Assembly (NCBI RefSeq): GCF_008831285.2
Contig: NW_022204645.1
Coordinates: 1 to 30,793, forward strand
Direction of reading: 5' to 3'
Source: Nymphaea colorata
Lineage: Eukaryota > Streptophyta > Magnoliopsida > Nymphaeales > Nymphaeaceae
Length of the DNA stretch: 30,793 nt
The notes beneath the pieces were generated by a model, which worked only from the letters and a program-made list of their open reading frames with translations, made no database searches and was not told the origin of the DNA. The position numbers and the translations under genes were made by a program. This document shows, piece after piece, positions 21,667 through 30,784 of this stretch (its first letter is position 1; every line of letters starts with the position of its first letter).

Positions 21667-21721
21667 TGTGACATTAGGTTAAGAACGTATCATGATGATG
21701 TAGTACCGAACAGCAGCATTT

Positions 21722-23214
21722 TCAGGTTGTTTCTCCTTTCCTTTGGCGGATGCTGGTGAATTTGGCCTTTATCTTATCCTCGATTGCACTGCGTTCAATC
21801 ATACTGGTTTAGGACTATTGGTGACTGCTGTGGAGCAATTATCCTACAAGAGTTGTAGTTCATGCTGTGGTTTTTAATCATATGGCCGATCACATTCCCT
21901 GCGTGCTCGTATATCTTCTTGAGGGATTTGGTATTAATGTTGAAGCTGGTCACTTTAGCTCTTTGTTATTCCTTCCTTCCATACGCCTCCATCGCTTTCT
22001 ATATCAAAGTAGACAGTGGTGGTCTTGCGTTATAGTCGTCTCCTGTCTAGTGATGATTTGTTCCGCCTTTAGTTGTCTTCGATCAGGTTAGGCTCTGTTT
22101 GGAAGTGCTGGTGGAGCTTCTTTTTAGTGGCAGTCTTAGGAGTTGCCAATACTTTTTGCTTGCTAGCTGACCTTGATGGTTTAACGTCTTTTAGAAGGGA
22201 AGCTACAATGCAGCATCATCCTTGGGAACTGTTTTGGGAAGTCCTCTTGCTGCACTGGCACACCCCATTATTTGAGAAGTTTGACCAACCATTGGATACC
22301 GCGTGAATGCCCCTTGAAATGCTTTATGACCTGTTTGCAGAAGTATATTTGCTATTGCTCCAACTGCTCTTTTTTAGTTAAAGATCAGCCTTTTCTGCGA
22401 TCAATCGAGCTTGCACATTCTGGCGCTGGCTATTACTGTCTTGAGCTTATTCATTTTGTCCTGAACAGCTTTTTGCGTTCATTTATCGCTGCTTTGGCCT
22501 GTTGAAAGCTCTTCTCCTTTGAAGCTGGAAGCCAAAGTCCAGTTCCTGATTGAGCTTAATCCTTGAAGCCATTGCTTTCTCATTTCCATATCTTCTCGAT
22601 CGATATTCTTAATCATGATATCCTTGCTTTTCTCTTCCTTGTATTTAGTTGATCTTTCATTAATCTTCTTTTCCTCACGATCAAAGTCAGCCTTTAGGTC
22701 CACTAACTCCTTATCGAATCCTTATATCTGTAACCCAAGTTATATGGCTTGTTCTTTCAAAACAGTAACTTCCTCTTCCTATTATCGTATATCCCTTCCT
22801 AACTATAATAGTTGTGTTCTCTGCCCTATTTTTCCTTTTTGGCATTATCAAGCATATAGTCTATCAGTTTTTCATCTTTTTCTTGTGCATTTCTCGATGA
22901 ACTGGCAAAGCATCAGGATTAAGTCTTGAGCTGGATTAGCTTTTTCAAACTGTTGCCAAAGTTACAATATTCCGAAGCGTTGTGATCAGTATCATTGAGT
23001 TTGACAACAACTTTAGCATCCTTATCGTCCATTTCTAAGGAGTTGTCAAGGTCGATAATGTTGGCAATTCTCTAAGAGGTGAGTGGCTAGTGGCCGTCTT
23101 GTTGGTGCTTCCTGCGTATGATGTTTTCCTTGAGGACTTTGCTTATCTCTGAGTGTTGCTTCTGCACCCTGAGGCCTTGATCAGGTGGTAATACTTATTG
23201 GAATGCAGTGACAT
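21722..23214 (-). CDS. Coiled-coil protein of unknown function, about 500 residues
   Basis: It starts at ATG 23214 (MSLHSNKYYHLIK). The N-terminal region contains SEISKVLKENIIRRKHQQDG, ERIANIIDLDNSLEMDDKDA and KLNDTDHNASEYCNFGNSLK. A long coiled coil follows (EEEEEVTVLKEQAIELGLQI, VDLKADFDREEKKINERSTK, QQAKAAINERKKL), then GIQWLVKLLKEWGVPVQQED and a basic tail ending KFTSIRQRKGETT-UGA at 21724-21722. Many UAG/UAA codons fall inside Glu-rich heptads. Around nine one-base frame changes occur, one of them in an A5 run. I recognise no family. It converges on the kinase with a 55-base gap. Confidence 0.65.
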
Positions 23215-23257
23215 GATTTAAAATTATTAAACCTACGATAACAAGATCATTTATTTG

Positions 23258-24387
23258 ATGATGATAAAAATCTTAACCCTTTTGCTTGGAGTGGCGCAGA
23301 TGATGGCCTAGATTGGAGTGAAGCAGATGCGATCGTTTATAAATACTACCTAGAAGGGGCATATCCTGGCGGAGTGTTGAGGATCGCAAACGCTACTCAT
23401 TCTCTGCACGAGTATGTGGTCGGATATCTCACCAAATCAGTTCCTCCTTATAGTTCTCCTCCATTCCAGCTGATACTCTCTTCGATGTTGCCTCTCTGAC
23501 CAAAGTCACGCCACTTTGACCTGCATTATGCATCTCTACGAACTGGGGGAAATCGACATTGACGATAAAGTCGCTGAACACATTCCCGAATATGGAAATA
23601 ATGGCAAATAACTCACTACTATTCGGAATTTGCTCTGCACAACGCCGGCCTGTTGGAAGACCACCCCGATCCATCCCCTCCACTAAGGAAGCAATATGAA
23701 GTACATATACAACTGTCAGCCTGCCTATCCATCGGAACTCAGTATCTCTACAGCGACCTCGGCTTTGCCCTCCTGCCTAAATTGCGGAAAGGATAATCGG
23801 CGGGCCGCTTGACGACTACTCCAAGCTGCTCTTCGACCGCATCGGACTAGTCAATTCCACTTTCCTACCTGCCAATACGACTTACTACCGCATCGCACCC
23901 ACCTAATACAGCCGTACTGCATGCTAACTCAGCCATCAGGAAGAAGCTGATCAGAGGTGAAGTGCATGATCCAACCGCATACGTTTCGGAGGAGTGGCTG
24001 GGGAGCAGGACTCTTCTCCACGCAGCCGACTGGAGACCTATATGCAGTTCCACCTGAAGGGAGGAGTGAATAAGGCTGGAGGCAGGATTTTCTAGTAGAG
24101 TACAATATCTACTTTTTCTCGAAGGGAGGAAGGCTGCCTTACAACAATAGCAGAGCTTGGGATGGGACACGGTGCCATCAGGAGAGTTCCCGCCTTGTGG
24201 GCATCTTTTCTCAAAAATTCATTCGGTCAACTGGATACACTGGAACGATGATGTGGGCGACAGAGAGAGGGGACTAATTGTGGTCTTCCTGACTAACAGA
24301 GTGCATCCATCAGACATCGATATCACGATTCGCAAGGCTCGTTCCTAGTTGAGCGACGCTATCGTGCGCTAATTCGACAAAAAGTGA
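23258..24387 (+). CDS. Secreted beta-lactamase-fold serine hydrolase (class C/esterase-like)
   Basis: A leader, MMIKILTLLLGVAQMMA, is followed by YPGGVLRIANATHSLHEYVV, then DVASLTKV with the SxxK nucleophile motif (about 23493), CIMHLYELGEIDIDDKVAEH, LTTIRNLLLHNAGL, GTQYLYSDLGFALLPK (the Y-S-D/N motif, about 23745), VNSTFLPANTTYYRIAPTEY and FGGVAGEQD. The C-terminus has GWDTVPSG, a His-Thr-Gly-Tyr-Thr-Gly motif after one restored base near 24231, and ERGLIVVFLTNRVHPSDIDI, ending EFDKK-UGA at 24385. These are the three catalytic motifs of the family in order. Substrate cannot be told; eukaryotic members are often esterases or peptidases. Such genes are sometimes of bacterial origin, but in-frame UAR = Glu codons show it is resident. 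Confidence 0.87.
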
Positions 24388-24484
24388 AGCTTATGAATCT
24401 GATCATTAATGTCATCTTAATCAAATCTGTCAAAGTTGGATGGTTATGTATCGGCAGCATTTAAATAATTTCCATTAATATTAG

Positions 24485-25042
24485 ATGACGTCTCTAACCT
24501 TCCAGGATAACGAGGACGATTGCTGCTTCTCCTCCTACTTCCGCCACAGACATCAAGCCAAAAATCGCCAAATTTAGCAAAAGACACTCTCTCAACAAAT
24601 TATCCTCAAAAAGGCCTCAGGAGCCAACCGGCAATAAAACAAATTCAAAACATAGGTCAAGAAAAATGAAATTAAAGTTGAAACCCAGGGAAAAGAAACT
24701 AAACATGATGCAAATATGAACCAAACCGCCTCCGAAACAAAGAAAGGAGAAATGAGCACCACTCGTAGGCTAGTGACTGTCAAATTAAACTACAGCATCG
24801 ATAATTGCGAAATGGCAAGCGAGGATAGTCCCCAAATCGCAATATAGGAAGTGGAGAGTGAAATATACCGTAAGTCATAGTTTAGTTCCAAAAAAGGCAA
24901 TTAAGTAATCTCATAGTCATAGATCCTCCACAACTACTTCGACTCTTCCGAATACATCAAAGCAGTGCAGCCAAGCAATACCGAGATAAAGCAGGAGTAG
25001 CCTAAGAAGATCAAGCGTTTGTTCAAGACGCAAAGACAGTGA
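24485..25042 (+). CDS. Hypothetical basic protein, 185 residues
   Basis: This is an unbroken frame of 186 codons from ATG 24485 to UGA 25040-25042, with ten or so UAR codons read as Glu. It starts MTSLTFQDNEDDCCFSSYFR, then is rich in Lys, Glu, Gln and Asn (NEIKVETQGKETKHDANMNQ), with LVTVKLNYSIDNCEMASED, EVESEIYRKSEF, ILHNYFDSSEYIKAVQPSN and a basic C-terminus, EEPKKIKRLFKTQRQ. There is no signal peptide or membrane helix. No family is recognised. It is invisible with the standard code, so support is the open frame and plausible composition. Confidence 0.6.
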
Positions 25043-25129
25043 TAACTACCACTCACTTTTATTGTACTTTTTCTAGAAGAACTGTAATACTGCTCAAGTG
25101 CCTTCATAAGCCATTCACAATCAGGATTA

Positions 25130-25192
25130 GCGTTGGTCTTCATGCACTCCAGGCCCTTTCGAGTTTTCCAGAGAGCAGTCATCAGCCGCCGC
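25130..25192 (-). promoter_or_regulatory. Candidate type II SECIS element
   Basis: On the minus strand, downstream of the selenoprotein K stop. The 5' quartet AUGA lies at 25182-25179 and the 3' quartet UGAA at 25142-25139. Between them UGCUCUCUGG pairs with CCUGGAGUGCA: seven Watson-Crick pairs, two G-U wobbles and one U-U. An unpaired AAAA follows 11 bases after the quartet. A mini-stem CUC/GGG is closed by a GAAA tetraloop. Below the quartet, GCG/CGC and GG/CC can form helix I. These are all parts of the eukaryotic SECIS consensus. The distance from the Sec UGA is short, about 45 bases. Confidence 0.75.
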
Positions 25193-25214
25193 GCCGTCCT
25201 TCCGTCTCTTTCGA

Positions 25215-25473
25215 TCAGCCTCCGCCTCATCCGCCCATAAAAACTCTCGTGGATCCTAAATATTGCAGGATTACCCCTTGAGCCTCCGTATCGATAATCG
25301 TTGCCGTTGTTTCTGGGATTGTTGCCTCTGCGCATGGTGGTGATATCGTCCCTGGAGAGGGTGTCGGAGGGCTTGTTGAGTTTGACGATGGAGAGGAAGA
25401 AGAGGAGGATCATTTCTATGATTCCTGTCAAGAACCAGTAGATCCTTGTAGGGGCCCTTCTGATGCCCTACAT
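25215..25473 (-). CDS. SELENOK: Selenoprotein K
   Basis: Selenoprotein K is a small ER membrane protein that takes part in ER-associated degradation and protein palmitoylation. Reading from ATG 25473, the sequence is MEGIRRAPTRIYW, then FLTGIIEMILLFFLSIV, which matches the family pattern F..GI.E...LFF of the single membrane helix. A polar Gly/Arg/Asn tail follows (RRGNNPRNNGNDYRYGGSRG). A 19-base intron leads into GSTRVFMGG-UGA-GGG-UGA. Spliced length is exactly 80 codons. The first UGA (25229-25227) would be selenocysteine at position 76, three residues from the end, as in known SelK; the second (25217-25215) is the stop. A SECIS-like stem-loop lies downstream. An in-frame ATG at 25515 is an alternative start. 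No frame break is needed. Confidence 0.78.
25256..25274 (-). other. 19-base intron in selenoprotein K
   Basis: Minus strand GTAATCCTGCAATATTTAG. Removal joins GGSRG to GSTRVFMGG in the frame that reaches the paired UGA codons. Its CAAT...TTTAG end resembles the other introns. Confidence 0.75.
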
Positions 25474-25582
25474 TAAATAATTATAAATGAAGATCTTAAT
25501 ACCCACGTGAAGCATACGCCATATGCATAAACAAATACCCAGAGTAAAGGGAAAAGGAATGATGATGAGATGAAAATGTAGA

Positions 25583-26771
25583 TCAACTAAATTATAGAAT
25601 TTAGAGGAGCTGCTTGTAGTCTGGCCTCTACCTTTTGGGATTTTCATGACGGTTGCCATGTACTCCACCCATTTTATGTTTGTCTTGTAGAGTTACTGGA
25701 GAGTTAGTGAACATCTGATCTTTATGGCCTGTTATTTGGTTGAATTTAGCCAAGGAATGTCGAGTTCCAACAGAAGCAGAGCTAAGTATCCCAAGACTCT
25801 AGATCATCCTTTCTGCTTTCGGGTAGTCCTCGCAACTGGTTTTACTGGCGAAGGGTGATCCATTGAACTGGTCAACCACTTCCAGCGGGTGTCCCTTGAT
25901 GTCGACGTACCTGCGCGTGCGTTTGAAGTCGATGACCACCAGCTGTCCCTCCTCGTTGACCATGAAGTGCTCCGGCTCTACGTTGCGATACAGGTAGCCG
26001 CAATCGTGGATAAACTCCAGTATCTTGAGAATGTCGATGAGGACTGACTTGGCAGGCAGGCCAACGATGCTCCCCTATTGCGTTCAATGATGATATACGT
26101 GCTGTCTTCCCGCTTGAAATCGAGAACTCTGTTGACGCATGGCCATTTAGATTCGCGATGTTCTTCCACAACCGATCATACACCTACACACTGGTCCTAG
26201 TCCGTCTACTGCATACTTCAAAGCAACAGGTGTGAGTTTCTCTTCGAGTATCCGTAGAAGACAGTACCGTATTATGGCTCTTCGAACTTGTAGTCGCGGA
26301 CCATTGAACAAATAGTCTTGAGATTCATGCTACCTCGATGGTAATTAGAGTGGCTTTTTTTTAGTCGCGTCTGGATGAGATCAGAGAGGAGGTGCTTGCT
26401 GGAGCTGGGATGGCTCCTTTAGAATACTTTGCTTTCAGTTCTGAGGCATGGCTGCGCATACGCTGTTTTCCTTCCTCCTACTGGCTCTCTTGGGTGAGCT
26501 GCTTTTCGCTGGACTGGAACTTTCGCTCGAATATGTGGACTTAATCATGCGATGTCTTCCTTTATGACTGAAAGCTGCTATAAGATCTCTTGCTGGGGGC
26601 CGTTCTCGACTTCCTCACTCGTCTCTATAGTTCATTGACTCGTTAGGCCATTGATATGTTTTTAGGAACGATGGTGCGTTGAACATGGGATTGTTTTGGG
26701 TTGTCCCGTTCGATGGAGATAGGTTTTTTGCCCTTTACGTTGTCGATGTTGTGTCTGATGAAGTTGCGCAT
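25583..26771 (-). CDS. CK1-like degenerate protein kinase with N-terminal extension
   Basis: It starts at ATG 26771 (MRNFIRHNIDNVKGKKPISI). A basic, Ser/Gln-rich extension of about 145 residues precedes a kinase domain: SMVRDYKFEEPEYGTVFYGY, then FKREDSTYIIIERN, GYLYRNVEPEHFMVNEEGQL (catalytic loop), VVIDFKRTRRYVDIKGH, FNGSPFASKTSCEDYPKAER, MIESLGIL and RPDYKQLLEIL. The last two match CK1 (ESLGY and KPDYxYL). UAG at 25799-25801 encodes the CK1-conserved Glu of ESLG. The loop reads YRN-VEPEH instead of HRDxKPEN, so the catalytic Asp, Lys and Asn are changed, while the DFG Asp survives as DFK. Stop UGA is at 25585-25583. Frame changes occur near 26330, 26200 and 26080. A pseudokinase is likely. 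Confidence 0.78.
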
Positions 26772-26894
26772 AGTTTATTAAAGGAATATAACTTTATTGC
26801 AAATGTGTGAAGCCCATAGATATCAAAAGCGATATAGTTTTGATCAGGGTAAATATTATGGTGGCGTTGGTGGGTGGTGGGTGTTATTATTGTT

Positions 26895-28399
26895 ATGCAG
26901 TAGATTTTCCCAAAAGTAAATCAGGTCTTCTCTTACCATCTCAAGAACTTCGACGTCATCAACTGTCTCATGTCCTCCATCTCCCTGCGAGTCTAAGCAG
27001 AGGAACAGTACGAGCGTGCCATCGGGAAGGCAGTCCAGAAGATAAACGAGATCCAAACCGACCATCCTCTCTACTCGAAGATCATAAACAGTTTCAAGGG
27101 ACTGATCAACGAGCGTATTCACCAGGTGCGTTTCTTCAAGGAACAGATAGCCAAATAGGCTGATTTGCTCAAGCATGCCCTCGAACCAGTTGAGCAAGCC
27201 ATGAGGGGCCATCTCGCAGAGCTGAGGACCATGGAAAAAGAATTGAGGACTGCCTTTGACTCGCTCACCAAAAGTAGAGCCACCCTCGATAGCAAATATC
27301 GCGAACTCGATGAAAAATTCATCCTTAATGAAGTAGCCGCCCTCTACAAAATGAACAAGGGATTGAGAAAGACTTCGGAAGCAGTTTTGAAAGAGGAGCA
27401 GGAGCTGGTGAAGACACTGGAAGGCGATTGGGATCGATTTAGGTAGGGACTTGGAAGGTTTGAAGGCGGTGCTCAGTAGAGATAGAGAAAGATATGGGAG
27501 CTGGATATTCGAGTGGAGGAGGAGTTTGTGGATTTCTTCAAAAACTCAACGTGCACGAAATTTCTCTGATTCGGAACATCCAATATGACATCGACAACAT
27601 GATCAAAAAGACAGATATCTTCAACTGGCAAAACACCAACCAGTTCCAGGACCGCTTCTCCCTCAGGAGTGATCTGCTCGCTCTTCCTCACGCTGATCCC
27701 TACGCTCCTTTCAAAACTTCTCTTCTGGCTGAAGAAGAGCTGCTTCCACCGCGCCAATAGATAGCTTGTGACCCTGTCCGGCTTTAGATGCTGAAGAGCA
27801 AGCTGGCAGATCCAAAGCAAGCTGATGAAATACTGCTGGAGATAAAGAAAAACTATGCTCACTTCAGACCGTAGGTGTGTGAATTTATTGAATCTTACCG
27901 AAAATTAGGCCACTTTAAGTTTGAGGTGGAGCCCTTCCGCCTGCTCGTGAGCCAACTGAGGGAAATTTTAAGAGCTGCTACTGCTGCCGTGGACTTTGAA
28001 TGCATCCACAAGATCATCCTCTACAGCAACTCCTATTATTGTCCCACCTACCTCAACGGGCGCAAACGCACAGCTTTGGAAGAGCTAAAGCAGGAAAAAA
28101 TATTTTCTGACATATCCTTTTGGAAATTTTTCTTGCTCTTCAGCATCAGGGCAGCTGCTGCCACCGCGATGACTCAAAAAGAGGAAAAGGAAATCCATAC
28201 TCGTAGCGGCGTCTATTCAGTTCTGCTCAGCAACTCTTTGACCATGGTCGATTGCGGTTTGGAGAAGCATAACGTGAAGAACCTTATTGGCAAATTGGCA
28301 AAGACATTTGGATCTCTAACTGAATCACAGGTGGCAGAGCTGCTAAAGGTCATCTAATCAGCTCACGAAAGCTTCTAGAAGAATAAAAAATCTAAATGA
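26895..28399 (+). CDS. F-BAR-like protein with SBF2/KIAA0513-like C-terminus
   Basis: From ATG 26895, MQEIFPKVNQVFSYHLKNFD and LMSSISLRVEAEEQYERAIG resemble the FCH start of F-BAR domains, membrane-bending coiled coils of endocytosis and cortex. Long helices follow (PLYSKIINSFKGLINERIHQ, LKHALEPVEQAMRGHLAELR, DSKYRELDEKFILNEVAALY). The C-terminal third (VEPFRLLVSQLREILRAATA, KIFSDISFWKFFLLFSIRAA, VDCGLEKHNVKNLIGKLAKT) resembles the SBF2/KIAA0513 domain. One base is missing in an A run near 27540; with it the gene is exactly 502 codons, ending UGA 28397. A further start at 26808 with an intron is possible. Domain names are from memory of family patterns. Confidence 0.68.
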
Positions 28400-28439
28400 T
28401 TATAGCTTTATTTGTGGAAACATGTATGAGTTATATATA

Positions 28440-29649
28440 TCACTTGTAGATCTGGTCGTTGCACTGCTGGTAGACCTTACTGATGAGGTCATCCTTGAGT
28501 TTGCGCTGCAGCTCATAGGTGCTCATCAGATGCTAAAACTCGTGCTTGTTGTTGTGGTGCATCGTGTCCTTGTATTCCTTGTCCGACTCCCTCACTCGAG
28601 CTTACACTTCGCCCCAAAGGCGGGATTTCCACTCCTATTCCACCACCCACCTGCGATCACCTCTGCTGCGTTCCTTTAGCTCTTGGTAAAGCTATTAGAA
28701 GTCTTTTCGCTTTATTTGCATTATTGATCCCTTTCTTGCACGCTTTTACCTGCTAACGCCCTCTCCCACTAGCAAGCTGTTGTTAGCGATGATGCTGCTT
28801 CGCTTTTTGCCAACCATAAGGTCCTTTTTTTGCTCAATACTGCTAGAGGACTTTTCATTGATGGGGTGAACTAGGCTCATGGGTGTGTCATATTGCGGCT
28901 GGGTAGATTGGTCAATGAGTTTAGATCTGTTTATTTCGTCCTTTGTGTTTTTGGCTTTGAGCTCGTTGAGCTACTTTTCTAACACTTTTTGCCCCTCCAG
29001 CAAGGACTTTACCATCTAATTTAATTCAAGATTACATATTCCAGCTCCCTAATCTTCTCCTCTTTGCCCTCTGACTCCCTCGGCAGTATATTTTTAGGAG
29101 GCTATTTCAATTCCGCCAGCACTTAATGGGCATAGGTATGATTTTCAGGGGCGAAGTTTTTTTTCAATCTGGCTATTTCTCCAGGAGCGCCTCGCTGTCT
29201 CCCCTTCATCTCCATCGTCTTGCTGAGCACGACCGGGTGTCCGTATACTTTATTTTAATCTGCAGGCATTTCGCGATGTCTTTTGGGTGGGTCTCTGTTA
29301 TCGGGGCGCTGAGTGAGAAGGAGGTACATCTTTGTTGAACTTTTGCTCGAGCTGGATGATCTTCCTCTCGATTTCGGATTTGTGCTTTTCGATGGGGTTC
29401 ATTTGTTCGTTATAACTATAGGAGTTGCCCTCGGAAAGCAATAGCATAAGGGGTGAGAATGCAATAATATCATGGAGATGGCTCTTAGTCGGAGTACTCT
29501 GACGGCCTTCTTGGAGAGGTGTTTCTGTTGCTGATTATACTGGAGATTCTGCGCTGGATGGCTGTGTCGCTGTGAGTGTCATCGTCCTCTTAGTCCCAAT
29601 CACCCTCGATTAAGGTCTACTTCAGGTATACATCAGTAGTCTTGCTCAT
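28440..29649 (-). CDS. Coiled-coil protein, probably the cytoplasmic tail of the upstream seven-helix protein
   Basis: It starts at ATG 29649 (MSKTTDVYLKETLIEGDWDE). An acidic, serine-rich region precedes coiled coils: NPIEKHKSEIERKIIQLEQK, SEGKEEKIRELEYVILNEI, KSLLEGQKVLEKELNELKAK, RKGSIMQIKRKDFEELYQEL and LQRKLKDDLISKVYQQCNDQ, ending IYK-UGA at 28442-28440. Its ATG overlaps the UGA of the upstream gene (ATGA) right after an A6 run. One more A would fuse the two reading frames, so I think they are one gene. Several one-base frame changes occur in the middle. No family is recognised. Confidence 0.65.
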
Positions 29650-30531
29650 TTTTTGAGGGGAATTACATAGAGAGCAATGGGAATGATGAGATGGGGGATT
29701 AGCTGGTTGATCTCCACAATAACGAGGACTATTTGTCCGATAGCGTAGTCGGAAGTGATGATCTTTACGCTTTCGACGTCGACGCAGGTGAACTCATCGT
29801 CGTCTGCTGCCAAGTCGAAGATGAGGATGAAGGCTCTCAGGCAAAGACTGAGCGTGTAGGCTGCAAGCACCAGTTTTATTTGCTTTTTTCGCTCTCGGAT
29901 GTACTGGTCGCTTACCGGTGAGAACAGGAAAAGCTCTTTTGATGATTCCGCCTTTTCCTCCTAGTGCTTGCGAGTGATATTGCGGATGATATCTATCCCG
30001 AAGTAAAGCGTGGGGATGTAGGACAGGAACTCGGTGGCAAAGCCAGTTATGCTGGCCTCTTTGAGGTCGTTATCGCAATTCTTGGCGACGACTGACCCCA
30101 TGACGAGTCCGATGAAGACGACGACGGTGATGGCGAAGAAGAGGAAGAGGAAGTTGCAGAACCTACATCTAGTGGGGTTTACTTGTTGAGGTGCAATCGG
30201 TGTGTGGCGATGAGTCGTGAGTGCATGACAGCGAAGGTGTAGCAGAAGAGGAAGTATGTGAATATTTCGATGGCGTAGCCTACCAGGTCGAACTAGTATC
30301 CCTTCTCGAAGAGCTTGATGAAGAGGAGGATCAAGGTGGCGACGGTATTGATGGAGAGGGGTAGTAACTAGAACAGCACTTTGCCATGATGTTTGGCCGT
30401 CCGCACTAGTGAGTAGAAGGTGAAGATGAAGGCTCCGATGTTGAGGATGAACATTGCCCATTCACTGTGTCGTAAGATTGATACCGCTAGAGATCGTTGT
30501 AGTCGCCAAAGTCCCAGAAAAAAGTTCCCAT
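29646..30531 (-). CDS. Seven-transmembrane protein, receptor-like
   Basis: It starts at ATG 30531 (MGTFFWDFGDYNDLERYQ). After one frame change near 30450, seven hydrophobic segments follow: MFILNIGAFIFTFYSLV, ELLPLSINTVATLILLFIKL, GYAIEIFTYFLFCYTFAVM, FLFLFFAITVVVFIGLVMG, GFATEFLSYIPTLYFGIDII, LVLAAYTLSLCLRAFILIF and IGQIVLVIVEINQLIPHLII. Loops carry charged residues (RTAKHHGK, RNITRKHEEEK). It ends PLKK-UGA at 29648-29646, overlapping the next ATG. The topology suggests a GPCR-like or other 7TM family; no diagnostic motif was found. The likely full protein has a long coiled-coil cytosolic tail. Confidence 0.75.
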
Positions 30532-30784
30532 TAAAAATCTCCTTTGTTAAGACCGAAAAATATATAAGGATAGCTTCTACAACCGAAAATTGGCATGATC
30601 TATATTCAACCTTTCTCGGAAAGTATTCTGATGATATTGGGTAGAATGGAATATTTGGGATTGAGGATGATTGGTATAATTGTATTGGATTGGGTAAGAT
30701 AAAATGGATTTTTATATAGTGGACTAATCTAACATAATTTTCATTCAAAATTTTTAATAAAAACATTTAAATTGTGCTAATATC
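30532..30784. promoter_or_regulatory. AT-rich right subtelomeric region
   Basis: About 250 AT-rich bases lie between the 7TM start codon and the right telomere, and presumably hold that gene's promoter. I see no gene or repeat in it. Confidence 0.4.

Noticed and set aside
21867-22505. Series of plus-strand open frames with hydrophobic stretches
   Set aside because: They are antisense to the minus-strand coiled-coil gene, whose heptads and UAR = Glu codons explain the region.
23258-24387. Serine hydrolase as bacterial contamination
   Set aside because: It uses in-frame UAR codons and shares the telomere-capped contig and the same frame-break pattern as its neighbours.
25235-25250. A one-base insertion in the T5 run as the way to reach the GGUGGG end of selenoprotein K
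   Set aside because: Removal of the 19-base GT-AG segment at 25256-25274 gives the same frame without any error and a gene of exactly 80 codons.
24934-25431. 165-residue minus-strand open frame continuing past the membrane helix
   Set aside because: It is open by chance past the intron and runs antisense into the plus-strand gene at 24485-25042; the spliced SelK frame explains the region better.
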